The notes under the pieces are model-generated. The model did not search any database, was not told the origin of the DNA, and saw only the letters and a program-made list of their open reading frames with translations. A program made the translations under genes and the position numbers. Below, piece after piece: positions 33,631 through 42,664 of a stretch of 64,000 nucleotides of DNA. This DNA is from Candidatus Methanogranum gryphiswaldense (GTDB taxonomy: Archaea > Thermoplasmatota > Thermoplasmata > Methanomassiliicoccales > Methanomethylophilaceae). The number at the start of each line of letters is the position of its first letter. The first letter of the stretch is position 1. The stretch covers positions 1,452,969 through 1,516,968 of the forward strand of contig CP076745.1 of NCBI GenBank assembly GCA_019262145.1, read 5' to 3'.

Positions 33631-35142
33631 TCAAAGATTCCTTTTAATGGCCGTCCCGCTCCCTTGAGACACTGGCTCAAGTTGCTCACGCACCACGAAT
33701 ACCGGTCCGTGTCCGCCTATCGCCATACACGGCCTCCCAGAATCCCTGGACATCTCATGCATGATGTCCATCACAAGCCCCCTCATCCTCTTGGCCTTTG
33801 GCGGATCTATATCAACCGTTGTCATCAGATAGGGTGCTATTGAATTGAATCTTCTAAGATCCTCTGAAAAATGCTTTATGTCCAGTAAAAGATCACCAGT
33901 GAATATCAGATTCAACTTCTTGCAAATAAATATGCATTCACCGTACATGTGTCCACCTTCTCCCTCCAACACATCGAAGTCATAAGGGCCGACTGAAAAA
34001 CTTCCGATGTTCAAGAACCCGATATGCTCTTTAGGCGTACCGGTATCTATGATCCTCACCTGGGACATGTTCGGAGGACGATAACTGGTTATGATCCTAC
34101 TGAGCCTGCTGTATCCACGGCAGAACTCCTTCTCCTCGCGATAATCGTCCTCACCAGATATCTGGCGAGCAAGACTGTCGGCACTCTTCTGATTCATCCA
34201 TATCTCTGCCTCATCTTCTAAATAATGCAACAGCCCGCAATGATCTATGTCAGCATGAGTTATGTATATTCTCTTTGACAACGAATCCCAATCAGGTACC
34301 GCCTGACGGATCTTCGACATTATCTCCTCATGATAGACGGCATATCCAGAGTCTACAACTGTGACCGAATCCCCAGATCTCATGATACAGATATTGCTAC
34401 CGCAAACCGGCTCCAAAACTATCATGCCGAGATCTGCAGCGACATCTATATCGGTCATTTTACAACCGAATTCATTCCCATGATGCTCTTTTATGAATTT
34501 ACTGAATTCCCGTATGGAACTGAAGACCTTGTACGGATTCTCTCCATGCTTCTGAAGATATTGAAGGACCCTATTGGCCTCCGAAAGGAACTCCATGGAT
34601 TCTTCCTTTGTAAGACCCAGATATTCCCTTATCTCTTCTGAGAACTGCGTATAGAAGATCGAATTGTCAAAGCTGTTCTCCGAGCTGTTGCGCCCGGTTA
34701 TCACGGCACCGTAACGCTCGCCCATTGCTCTGACCGCATTGTCTATGTCGTTCCTGTCATCGAAGAGGACCCCCATAGAAAACTCTTGTTTCTTACCATC
34801 GGACCTCACCGAGTTGATGTACGATATGCTTAGATCGAACCTTTCCAATATATCGAGCAGATTGACCAACTCCCCGGGACGGTCCTCCATATATAGACTG
34901 ACTGTCACCACGGAGCTTTCGGGTATCTCGCCCGCCATGTAACCCATTGTCTGAAGGTCCTCTGACATCTTCACAAGGTCTGTTTCCGAGGCCTCCACAT
35001 CCAAAAAGACCGTCCGCATGTCCACTGCCTTGTTGTAACTCAGCCTGGTTATGTTGCCTCTGTGAGATGCTATCACCTTGGCTGCCCTCCTGAGAGTTCC
35101 TGGCCTATCAGGAGCTGCGAGTATGAAGGTCTCTTTTGCCAT
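33631..35142 (-). CDS. ACT-ACT-metallo-beta-lactamase fusion protein
   Basis: 503 residues from ATG 35142; the open frame extends further, but a TTTTATAC box about 30 bp upstream fits a start here. Residues 4-75 (FILAAPDRPGTLRRAAKVIA) and 78-150 (VTVSLYMEDRPGELVNLLDI) are two ACT domains, the small-molecule-binding modules of amino-acid enzymes. From about 235 there is an MBL-fold domain with the metal motif THADIDHCG at 295-303 (Asp in place of the usual second His, as in other HxDxDH enzymes) and an FTGDLLLDIKHF strand. The linker at 150-230 is helical. The combination suggests an allosterically controlled hydrolase or oxygen/thiol-handling enzyme; substrate unknown. Confidence 0.85.
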   Translation of the reverse strand: MAKETFILAAPDRPGTLRRAAKVIASHRGNITRLSYNKAVDMRTVFLDVEASETDLVKMSEDLQTMGYMAGEIPESSVVTVSLYMEDRPGELVNLLDILERFDLSISYINSVRSDGKKQEFSMGVLFDDRNDIDNAVRAMGERYGAVITGRNSSENSFDNSIFYTQFSEEIREYLGLTKEESMEFLSEANRVLQYLQKHGENPYKVFSSIREFSKFIKEHHGNEFGCKMTDIDVAADLGMIVLEPVCGSNICIMRSGDSVTVVDSGYAVYHEEIMSKIRQAVPDWDSLSKRIYITHADIDHCGLLHYLEDEAEIWMNQKSADSLARQISGEDDYREEKEFCRGYSRLSRIITSYRPPNMSQVRIIDTGTPKEHIGFLNIGSFSVGPYDFDVLEGEGGHMYGECIFICKKLNLIFTGDLLLDIKHFSEDLRRFNSIAPYLMTTVDIDPPKAKRMRGLVMDIMHEMSRDSGRPCMAIGGHGPVFVVREQLEPVSQGSGTAIKRNL

Positions 35143-35298
35143 TGAAATGTAAAATCCTTCGATCTGTATAAAAGATGATCTTCGACAATCAGCGAATATA
35201 CGTAAAAATGTCAGTATTGATGCACTTTTTCGATACTCTGTCAAACACGAAAAAACACAGCCGTATCAAAAAAAACAACAAAAGCTGAAAAGTATGGA

Positions 35299-35369
35299 GC
35301 CGCTGATGGGAATCGAACCCACGACCTACGCCTTACCAAGGCGTCGCTATACCCCTTAGCCACAGCGGC
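35299..35369 (-). tRNA. tRNA-Thr (anticodon GGT)
   Basis: 71 nt. Acceptor GCCGCTG pairs with CAGCGGC. The anticodon arm ACGCC-TTGGTAA-GGCGT gives GGT (Thr, ACC/ACT codons). The T arm is GTGGGTTCGATTCCCAT. CCA not encoded, no intron. Confidence 0.93.
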
Positions 35370-35479
35370 GTTAGACCATGCTAATCTGCCTATTGTGTAT
35401 AAATGTTTCTAAAAAAAATATGACAATGGGAACATTCTTCTAATAAACTTTATTTCGACGTCTTACCTAACCGTCCTTC

Positions 35480-37417
35480 ATGAAGAAGGAAATGAGCTCA
35501 TTTGATGTCCGTTCAATCGTGTCGGAACTTTCGATACTGGAGAACGCCCATATGGATAAGATCTTCCAATGGGGTTCAGGTAACGTACTTTTTCGCATAA
35601 ATGCCCAAGGGCCTGGTAAAAAAGATCTCTTCTTCAAGGACAGAAAATGGTTATATCTTGCACCTGAAAAACCAGAGACGCCTATCACTCCCACATCTTT
35701 CGCGACGTTCCTTAGGAAATACATTGACAACGCCAGAGTCGGAAAGACCGTACAGGCCGGTTTCGACAGGGTGGTAATTATGGAAGTGTTCAAGGCCGAC
35801 GCAGAATACAAATTGATATTCGAGATGTTCGGAGGAGGAAATGTACTCCTGGTCCTGGATGGGAAGATCGTGAACTGTCTCATACACAAGACGTACAGGG
35901 ACCGTTCCACCCGCCCAGGGGAAGACTATGTGGTGCCGAAAGAGAGATTCAATCCTCTAACAGCATCCTTGGAGGAATTCAAGAAGGAATTCATAGCTTC
36001 AGAATCAGATACGGTCAGGACATTGGCGACCGTGATAAATCTTGGCGGGCAATATGCAGAAGAGGTCTGCAAACGCTCAGGAATAGCGAAGAATACTCCT
36101 CAATCACAACTGACCGATGTAGACCTGGACAAACTCTACGAAGCACTGCATAAGGTCATAGAGCATGTGGTCGACGATAATCAGCCTACAGTATTCCTGA
36201 AAGATGGAAAAATGATAGATCTAGCACCGGTATACTTATCCATATATGACGGAGAGGACTCGATCAAATTCGACACGATATCCCTGGCTGTCTCAGCGTA
36301 TCTCAAAGAGGTCGGAGAAAAAGAAGAAGAGGATTATGTAGACCCAGAGATGGAAAAACTGGAAAAGAGGATAGGCAAACAACAAGAGACCGTTGACGAA
36401 TATCGGATGGAATGCGAAGATCTGAAAAAGCACGCGGACGTACTCTATACTGAATATCAAAAGGTCACAGGACTACTTTCCGTACTGAATGAACAATCCC
36501 AAAAACTTACATGGGATAAACTTAAGGAAGGAGCCATGAAGATCCCTTATGTGAAAAACATAGACCCTTCAAAGAACACAGTTACCGCTGTGATTGGCGA
36601 TCTGGATGTTACTTTGGACTATACCCAGACCCTTGATGCCAATGCCTCTAATATCTACACAAAGAGCAAGGATATTGGAGAAAAATCAAAAAGGGCCGAA
36701 GATGCACTAAAAGAAAGCAGATCCGAATTGGACAAAAAACTTAAAGGCATCAATAAAGCAAAAGCGATAGCCGCATCCAGAGCACAACCCACCAAGCAAT
36801 TCTGGTTCGAAAGATACAAATGGTTCATAACCACAGCTGGAAAACTTGTTCTCGCGGGAAGGGATACCCACACCAACGATAACGTTGTCAAAAAGCATCT
36901 CAAGGAAGGGGATGTCTTCGCACATGCCGACGTCCACGGAGCACCTTCGGTGATATTGAAGGAAGGTAAGACAGCGACACCTGAGGAACTCAGAGAAACG
37001 TGTACATATGCATTGGCACAATCAAAATCGTGGATAGCTGTCCTGTCAGAAGGAACTGCATTCTGGGTGTATCCAGATCAGGTCAGCAAGACCCCGAATC
37101 CTGGAGAATTCGTTCCCCGCGGAGCCTTCATAGTGCGCGGCAAAAGAAATTACGAACACCACCTGGACATTGAACTTGGTATTGGAGAAATAGAATACGA
37201 AGGCAGCAGAAAGATCATGTGCGGACCCGTAAGCACCATTGAAAAATGCACAAAATACATGATCATTCGTCCTGGACGCGAAAAAAGCGGAAGGATGGCC
37301 GGAGATATAGCAAAAGAGTTCCAAGTACCAGAAGAAGAGATATCTCGCATACTACCGCCTGGAGATGTGGAGATAATAAAGAAAGTCTGGCCTCAGGAAG
37401 GGTCCCCTGAAGTCTGA
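35480..37417 (+). CDS. NFACT-family protein (archaeal Rqc2/RqcH homologue)
   Basis: 645 residues with the NFACT order: NFACT-N domain (MSSFDVRSIVSELSILENAHMDKIFQ, then GNVLFRI and EMFGGGNVLLVL), a long coiled coil at about 280-340 and 400-435, and the NFACT-R domain (WFERYKWFITTAGKLVLAGRDTHTNDNVVKKHL, then DVFAHADVHGAPSVILK). Homologues bind obstructed large ribosomal subunits with peptidyl-tRNA in ribosome-associated quality control. Either ATG 35480 or ATG 35492 may be the start; the second matches the usual N-terminus. Flanked by two tRNA genes. Confidence 0.93.
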   Translation: MKKEMSSFDVRSIVSELSILENAHMDKIFQWGSGNVLFRINAQGPGKKDLFFKDRKWLYLAPEKPETPITPTSFATFLRKYIDNARVGKTVQAGFDRVVIMEVFKADAEYKLIFEMFGGGNVLLVLDGKIVNCLIHKTYRDRSTRPGEDYVVPKERFNPLTASLEEFKKEFIASESDTVRTLATVINLGGQYAEEVCKRSGIAKNTPQSQLTDVDLDKLYEALHKVIEHVVDDNQPTVFLKDGKMIDLAPVYLSIYDGEDSIKFDTISLAVSAYLKEVGEKEEEDYVDPEMEKLEKRIGKQQETVDEYRMECEDLKKHADVLYTEYQKVTGLLSVLNEQSQKLTWDKLKEGAMKIPYVKNIDPSKNTVTAVIGDLDVTLDYTQTLDANASNIYTKSKDIGEKSKRAEDALKESRSELDKKLKGINKAKAIAASRAQPTKQFWFERYKWFITTAGKLVLAGRDTHTNDNVVKKHLKEGDVFAHADVHGAPSVILKEGKTATPEELRETCTYALAQSKSWIAVLSEGTAFWVYPDQVSKTPNPGEFVPRGAFIVRGKRNYEHHLDIELGIGEIEYEGSRKIMCGPVSTIEKCTKYMIIRPGREKSGRMAGDIAKEFQVPEEEISRILPPGDVEIIKKVWPQEGSPEV

Positions 37418-37458
37418 CCAGCTACGTGTTCGCACAAGTGCCAACTAAATGGAATGGC

Positions 37459-37531
37459 GCCCGTGTTGGGATTCGAACCCAAGTCAAGAGATCCGCAATC
37501 TCACAGGATATCCAAGCTACCCCACACGGGC
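37459..37531 (-). tRNA. tRNA-Arg (anticodon GCG)
   Basis: 73 nt. Acceptor GCCCGTG pairs with CACGGGC. The anticodon loop TTGCGGA, closed by GAGA/TCTC with a mismatch at the base, gives GCG (Arg, CGC/CGT codons). The T arm is TTGGGTTCGAATCCCAA. CCA not encoded. Confidence 0.9.
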
Positions 37532-37564
37532 TGATTATGCGGAGATATTTTCAATTAAAAAGTT

Positions 37565-37756
37565 TTAGACTTCCGGATGGGACAGGTAACGGCTAATGTA
37601 TCCTGCGATCCTGTTCCTCATTTTTACTGAGGAAACGTCTGTGAGTGTATCGACCATCGCCTTGTTGCTCTCGAAGTCCTTGCTGAAGGCCTGCGGGTAT
37701 TTGTTAACAAGCTCAATGGCTACTCTCTTGATGTAGGTGGGTCTTATTCTTCCCAT
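37565..37756 (-). CDS. rps17e: 30S ribosomal protein S17e
   Basis: 63 residues from ATG 37756 (MGRIRPTYIKRVAIELVNKY), the typical archaeal S17e beginning; an in-frame GTG three codons earlier is also possible. The C-terminal VSSVKMRNRIAGYISR is the conserved rRNA-binding helix region. The CTTAAATAG box about 35 bp upstream fits a short or absent leader. The protein is found only in archaea and eukaryotes, so it is a strong lineage marker. Confidence 0.95.
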   Translation of the reverse strand: MGRIRPTYIKRVAIELVNKYPQAFSKDFESNKAMVDTLTDVSSVKMRNRIAGYISRYLSHPEV

Positions 37757-37795
37757 ATCGTTCACCGAGTAAACCGACTAATTGGTAATCCCTAT

Positions 37796-38458
37796 TTAAG
37801 GTTTATTAGACTTCATCGGCCTACCACACGATAATTTACCCTCGGGACACGGACCTCTTACACATGGAGCGCCCGCATCCTTGAATATCGTCGGTGACAC
37901 CTCCTTGCATAAGGCCATCATGAGCTCGGCCATTTCCCTGATCTCCCATTGGGCACGATTGCAACATCTAAGGGAAAAGAAATGCAAAAGTTCCCTCGCA
38001 TTCATGGTGATGGTAATGTTGGTTGTACAACCATTGGGAAGAACGTACCTTGCATCCTCTGCCGGGATCTTTTTCTGAAGCTCATTGTAAGCTTTCCAGA
38101 TCTGATCCATGGTCTTCTCGTATATCGCAAGCGAGGCAGGATCGGCTTTTACTGTCTCTGGTATAACATATGTGGGCTCTTCCAAAGAAACATATCTCTG
38201 GCTCTGTTGAGAGAATGAAGCGATCCTATGTCTTACGAGTTGATGTGTGAGTGCACGGGATACATCTTCCACTGAAAATGTGAACGATGCATGTTCTATG
38301 ACAGAATAATGTCCCATACCGACTATCTTGGACAGGGTCCTTTCCGGATCCTGCAGACCCAAAAGATCTGCTGATGACTTTTCGGAATAACATGACTTAC
38401 CTGCTGCAGCGCAGATAGAATCAGCATTCTGAGTGTATGCCAATAACTTCACTATCAT
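37796..38458 (-). CDS. thyX: Flavin-dependent thymidylate synthase ThyX
   Basis: Methylates dUMP to dTMP using methylene-H4-folate (or pterin analogue) and reduced FAD. 220 residues, normal length. The ThyX motif RHRIASFSQQSQRY is at 76-89, with HYSVIEHASFTF at 50-61 and LPNGCTTNITITMNARELLHFFSLRCC holding further active-site residues. The Cys-rich C-terminal tail (CVRGPCPEGKLSCGR) is common in archaeal ThyX. Its ATG overlaps the stop of the upstream TraB-family gene by 4 nt. Confidence 0.96.
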   Translation of the reverse strand: MIVKLLAYTQNADSICAAAGKSCYSEKSSADLLGLQDPERTLSKIVGMGHYSVIEHASFTFSVEDVSRALTHQLVRHRIASFSQQSQRYVSLEEPTYVIPETVKADPASLAIYEKTMDQIWKAYNELQKKIPAEDARYVLPNGCTTNITITMNARELLHFFSLRCCNRAQWEIREMAELMMALCKEVSPTIFKDAGAPCVRGPCPEGKLSCGRPMKSNKP

Positions 38459-39180
38459 ATGTTCCCCTTCTTACCCAACTCATCATTCCAAACCGCATCC
38501 TTTATTTTTTCCAACCTTTCAGGATCCAACAGATCTGCAAGTCTTATCTTATGGATATCCAAATCAGGTAATAAAACAGATAAGCCCTCGACATGTGCGT
38601 CTCCGACCACCACTACAATGGATCCGTACTTGGAATGCTCTTCCATTATCTTTCTGGCCATATACTCGTTACGTTCGTCTATGAGTTTCCTCACGAACGT
38701 GGGATATTTCTTCCTCATGGCCTCAATGTATGTCTTCTCATCTGCAGAGAATTCCTTTTGGACCTTGTCCACCTTCTTACTGCCAAAAATGCCGTCGGTC
38801 CGAATGGACCATGAGTATCTGACCTTCTCTGTGAAGGACATCTCCTTCTCCATATCGGCCATGACTCTTTCTGCATCCATGTCTATGCATACAACCTGCG
38901 CCCCGACGATCTTTGCCATCTGGATGGCGGCCAAGAGTTCGCCTCCTGCTTGAGTGTCATTCTCGGCGGACATCTTCTCTTGATATTTTGCCGACTTTTG
39001 ATACGATTTTGGAAGTTTGGAAAGGTCTTCCTGTCTGGCCGCATTATTTTCTGATGTGAGCGCCCTGTATCTCCTTTCGTCCAATTCAACAAACACTGCG
39101 TCTGGCCAGATATTTTTGATGATGAATGATACGGATTCGGAAATGCGGAAAACGTGCCCTGTACCAATTATCACTATCAT
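38455..39180 (-). CDS. TraB-family protein
   Basis: 241 residues. IIGTGHVFRISESVSFIIKNI, then FVELDERRYRAL and VVVVGDAHVEGL, are the conserved blocks of the TraB/PrgY family, named for pheromone shutdown in enterococci; archaeal members are of unknown function. No clear transmembrane segments, so it is the short, soluble form. GGTGA lies 4-5 nt before the ATG. It overlaps thyX by 4 nt, so the two share a transcript. Confidence 0.85.
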   Translation of the reverse strand: MIVIIGTGHVFRISESVSFIIKNIWPDAVFVELDERRYRALTSENNAARQEDLSKLPKSYQKSAKYQEKMSAENDTQAGGELLAAIQMAKIVGAQVVCIDMDAERVMADMEKEMSFTEKVRYSWSIRTDGIFGSKKVDKVQKEFSADEKTYIEAMRKKYPTFVRKLIDERNEYMARKIMEEHSKYGSIVVVVGDAHVEGLSVLLPDLDIHKIRLADLLDPERLEKIKDAVWNDELGKKGNI

Positions 39181-39214
39181 ATTTCACCTGAAGCCATACC
39201 GAAATAAATACCAA

Positions 39215-39682
39215 TTACTCAAACTTATTGACTGGACAACTCTCGATCCATTGTCCCTCATATATGACGGAGCCTTCGACGGAATAATGTATCCCATGTC
39301 CTTCCATATGATCGTTGAAGAACCATCCCACATATGTATCGCCGTTAGGCCATGAAAGCATTCCTTTGCCATTCATCTTGCCATCTTCGAAATCCCCTTC
39401 ATACACCGTACCGTCGATCCAAACTATGCGGCCATTTCCGGATCTGATGTCGTCCTTGAATTCTCCATCATATCTTTTGCCGTCAGCCCATACGAACGAT
39501 CCGTGGCCTGTACGGGACCCCATGACGTACTCTCCCTCGTATCTGTCCCCATTCGACCAAATGAAGAGACCTGTTCCATTCTCTATGGGGACCCCATTCT
39601 TCAAATGATATTCCCCAATGTATGTGCCATTATCGTAAGTTATCTTAGTAACTTGCAAATTATCCCATCCCGTAAACCCCAT
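39215..39682 (-). CDS. MORN-repeat protein
   Basis: 155 residues composed of about six 20-23-residue MORN-type repeats, for example DRYEGEYVMGSRTGHGSFVW, KRYDGEFKDDIRSGNGRIVW and TVYEGDFEDGKMNGKGMLSW. MORN repeats form extended beta-hairpin solenoids that bind lipids or proteins, mostly studied in eukaryotes and bacteria. No signal peptide. AT-rich sequence with TATA-like GTTTATC elements lies upstream. Function unknown; it could be membrane-associated. Confidence 0.85.
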   Translation of the reverse strand: MGFTGWDNLQVTKITYDNGTYIGEYHLKNGVPIENGTGLFIWSNGDRYEGEYVMGSRTGHGSFVWADGKRYDGEFKDDIRSGNGRIVWIDGTVYEGDFEDGKMNGKGMLSWPNGDTYVGWFFNDHMEGHGIHYSVEGSVIYEGQWIESCPVNKFE

Positions 39683-39815
39683 AATAATATTTGGTTAAAA
39701 TCATACGCATATGTTGGAGATATCATTTGAAGAATAATACAAACGATAAACGTATATTGAAAATTACTCCAACTGCATATATAATAATTACCAGACTGTT
39801 GAATATTGATAATAT

Positions 39816-40976
39816 TCACAATAAATTTTGTCTCATATTGGAAAGTCTCTCCAAAGCAGAATTCAACGTGGATTCGTTCTTTGCAAAATGTAAACGGACA
39901 AGATGATTAACATCTTCGTGGAAAAAACTTGACCCGGGTACAGCACCTATACCGACCTTTTTAGCCAAATCCTCACAAAATTTCTGATCTGAATCATATC
40001 CATACTCTGATATGTCCATCATCACATAGTACGCACCTTGCGGGTCTGTGTGTTTTATTCCGGCCTCATTCAAACCCTTCAAGAATAATCTGCGCTTATT
40101 ATCGTATACTCCTTGAAGATGCTTATAATAATCATCCCCAAACCTCAAAGCAGTTACTAATGCTTCTTGAAGAGGTGCAGCAGCACCCACAGTTAAGAAA
40201 TCATGAACCTTCTTTGCTGTATCTGTTATTTCTGGAGGCGCAATGATGTATCCTACACGCCATCCGGTGACAGAATACGTCTTTGATAAAGAAGAACATG
40301 AAATCGTGCGATCCCACATTCCTGGAAGAGTTGCAAAATATGTGTGTTTGTGTGGTGAATAGACTATGTGTTCATAAACCTCGTCCGTTATAACGTACGT
40401 ATCGTACTCCTCGGCCAATTTAGCTATGAAAAGCAGTTCATCTTTTGTAAATACCTTTCCACATGGATTTGAAGGATTACAGAGTACCAATGCTTTAGGT
40501 CTTTTTGCAAAGGCCGCTTCCAATTCCTCTTTTGAAAAACGAAAGTCCGGGGGATTCAAAGAAACATATATTGGTTCCGCGCCAGATAACAATGTATCTG
40601 CGCCATAGTTCTCATAGAATGGTGAGAACACTATAACCTTGTCACCCGGATTGATTACCGTTGTCATGGCGACCATCATAGCTTCCGTGCTTCCACAAGT
40701 AACAACGATATCTTTGTTTGGATCTATTGACCTTCCCATGAAATGCTTTTGTTTTTCGGCCAATGCCTCACGGAAATTTTGAGCTCCCCATGTCACAGAA
40801 TATTGATGAGGGCCCTCGTATGCAACTTCTGCCAATCGTTCCATGAGTTCTTTGGGTGGATCAAAATCTGGAAATCCTTGTGATAAATTTATAGCTCCGT
40901 ATTCATTCGATATACGGGTCATGCGCCTTATTACTGAATCTGTAAATCCTAAAGTCCTGTCTGATAGTCCACGCAT
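39816..40976 (-). CDS. Class I/II PLP aminotransferase (aspartate/aromatic type)
   Basis: 386 residues. AINLSQGFPDFDPP near the N-terminus, CNPSNPCGKVFTKDE at 166-180, ITDEVYEH and the PLP lysine in SSLSKTYSVTGWRVGY (Lys232) place it in the fold I aspartate aminotransferase family, close to archaeal enzymes acting on Asp, aromatic or branched substrates. It starts 9 nt after the CoA-ligase gene stop and shares its operon, which suggests its amino donor/acceptor pair includes the 2-oxoacid made by the oxidoreductase further upstream. Confidence 0.93.
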   Translation of the reverse strand: MRGLSDRTLGFTDSVIRRMTRISNEYGAINLSQGFPDFDPPKELMERLAEVAYEGPHQYSVTWGAQNFREALAEKQKHFMGRSIDPNKDIVVTCGSTEAMMVAMTTVINPGDKVIVFSPFYENYGADTLLSGAEPIYVSLNPPDFRFSKEELEAAFAKRPKALVLCNPSNPCGKVFTKDELLFIAKLAEEYDTYVITDEVYEHIVYSPHKHTYFATLPGMWDRTISCSSLSKTYSVTGWRVGYIIAPPEITDTAKKVHDFLTVGAAAPLQEALVTALRFGDDYYKHLQGVYDNKRRLFLKGLNEAGIKHTDPQGAYYVMMDISEYGYDSDQKFCEDLAKKVGIGAVPGSSFFHEDVNHLVRLHFAKNESTLNSALERLSNMRQNLL

Positions 40977-40985
40977 TATATCACT

Positions 40986-42317
40986 TCAAATACTGTACGT
41001 CAAATTTCTTTCATCTATTATGCGCTTAGCTTTATGAGTGGAACGTTCAATCGAACCTTCTGGTGCCACGATGACCTTCGAAGGCTTAACACCAATACGC
41101 GCCTTGAGAGCCCTAAGTACACGATCAGAGACCTGTTCGTCCGTTTCAGTTACATTGGTGAACTCCTTCTCAACCGTAACCTCGTAATGACATGTGAGAT
41201 CTTTTTCATACACACGTATCATATATTCTCCCGTTATCCCTTTCAAACCACGTACTACGGCCTCGATGTCACTGGGGAAAACATTGACCGCAGAAACAAT
41301 GAACATGTCATCCTTTCTACCTATTACGTGAATACGTCCGTGAGTCCTTCCACATTTGCATTTTGTTCTATCTATGTAACCGATATCACCTGTACGAAAC
41401 CGTATCATTGGACGCGCGTGCTTACGCAATGTTGTATAAACAAATTCTCCAACTTCCCCAGATTTCAAAAGTTCACCTGTTTTCACATCGACAGTCTCAA
41501 CATATATGTGATCCTCGGCAATGTGAAGTCCATCTTTCTCATCGCACATGGCTGCACACGCACCGAATATATCCGATAACCCATAAAAATCGTAAACACT
41601 CGCTCCCCACAATTCCTCTATGGACTTACGTGTGCTCTCTATCGACCCTCCCATTTCCCCCGCCACGAATATCCTGCGTATGGAAAGGTCCTTTACTGGG
41701 TCTACGCCATTTTTCTTACAGGTTTCTCCAAGATACCAAGCATAGGATGGGCTTGTCCATATGCACGTGGGTTGGTATGTTTTAAGAATGTATATCAATC
41801 TTTCAGAAGGCAAGGTACCGCCCCATATGCACAAGGCACCAAGGTTTTGCGCCCCGATTACATCTGGGCCTCCAACATAGAGGGAAAAATTCAGAGCATG
41901 AACGTAACGGTCATGCTTCCTCATTCCTGCCTGATAGAACCATCTACTCTCAACATCCTGCCATTCATCAAAATCCTTCTTTGTAAATGGACTCATCGTG
42001 GGGACCCCTGTGGACCCTGATGAAGTTGATATGAATACTACATCATCCTCGGGCACGGCACACAACTCCCCTAAGAAAGAACCTACGCCCTGTGTATCTC
42101 TTTGGGTCTTCTTATCAATAAATGGGAATTTCGCAAGATCGCCCAATGTTTTTATGTCATCTGGTCTTACTCCTGCCTCATCAAAAGACCTCTTGTAATA
42201 AGATGAATTCTCATATGCAAATTTCAACTCTTCCCTAAGACTTTTTAATTGATAGGCCTCCAATTCTTCATGAGGCATTGTTTCAATCTTCTCATTCCAG
42301 TATCTTCCGTCGGCCAT
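40986..42317 (-). CDS. paaK: Phenylacetate-CoA ligase-like acyl/aryl-CoA synthetase
   Basis: 443 residues from ATG 42317, preferred over the adjacent ATG 42320 because GAGGCGAT then has better spacing. An AMP-forming adenylate enzyme: phosphate loop STSSGSTGVPT at 97-107, YGLSD at 245-249 and RFRTGDIGYIDR later, all in the PaaK-type arrangement, with the short N-terminus typical of PaaK. It would convert a carboxylic acid (phenylacetate, indoleacetate or a short branched acid) to its CoA ester with ATP. Co-transcribed with the aminotransferase. Confidence 0.9.
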   Translation of the reverse strand: MADGRYWNEKIETMPHEELEAYQLKSLREELKFAYENSSYYKRSFDEAGVRPDDIKTLGDLAKFPFIDKKTQRDTQGVGSFLGELCAVPEDDVVFISTSSGSTGVPTMSPFTKKDFDEWQDVESRWFYQAGMRKHDRYVHALNFSLYVGGPDVIGAQNLGALCIWGGTLPSERLIYILKTYQPTCIWTSPSYAWYLGETCKKNGVDPVKDLSIRRIFVAGEMGGSIESTRKSIEELWGASVYDFYGLSDIFGACAAMCDEKDGLHIAEDHIYVETVDVKTGELLKSGEVGEFVYTTLRKHARPMIRFRTGDIGYIDRTKCKCGRTHGRIHVIGRKDDMFIVSAVNVFPSDIEAVVRGLKGITGEYMIRVYEKDLTCHYEVTVEKEFTNVTETDEQVSDRVLRALKARIGVKPSKVIVAPEGSIERSTHKAKRIIDERNLTYSI

Positions 42318-42320
42318 CAT

Positions 42321-42664
42321 ATCGCCTCGAAGGATTTCATACTTTTCATATATGATTAGTATGATTACATTCTATATAACAAACGTTGCTAATAATATTC
42401 ATATAATAATAACAAAAAAATAAATTTCACAAATTATCATTATGACTAAAACAATCTAAAAAAGAATCAAAATAATGTACTGGAATAATGCATATTTTAA
42501 GATGGTTTAAAATCAACATTTAGAATTACAAAAAAATAATAGTTAATCTTATTGAAATATTATCGAAAATAATAATAAAATATGAATAAAATAAAAATAC
42601 AATTCGATCTGTTGATGCAAAATTTTAATTTTTAGATATGAAACCAACTGACCATAAAATAAAC
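42321..42664. other. 344-bp AT-rich intergenic region with paaK promoter
   Basis: No gene seen. Near the left end the minus-strand TATA box GTTATATAG (42372-42380) and GAGGCGAT (42321-42328) serve the ligase gene. The remainder is mostly A/T with several T-runs on the minus strand that may end transcription from the oxidoreductase operon. No hairpin of note. Confidence 0.6.

Noticed and set aside
42321..42664. Replication origin or CRISPR leader in the AT-rich gap
   Set aside because: No direct repeats, ORB-like elements, cdc6/orc1 or cas genes are present; it is explained by promoter and T-run terminators.
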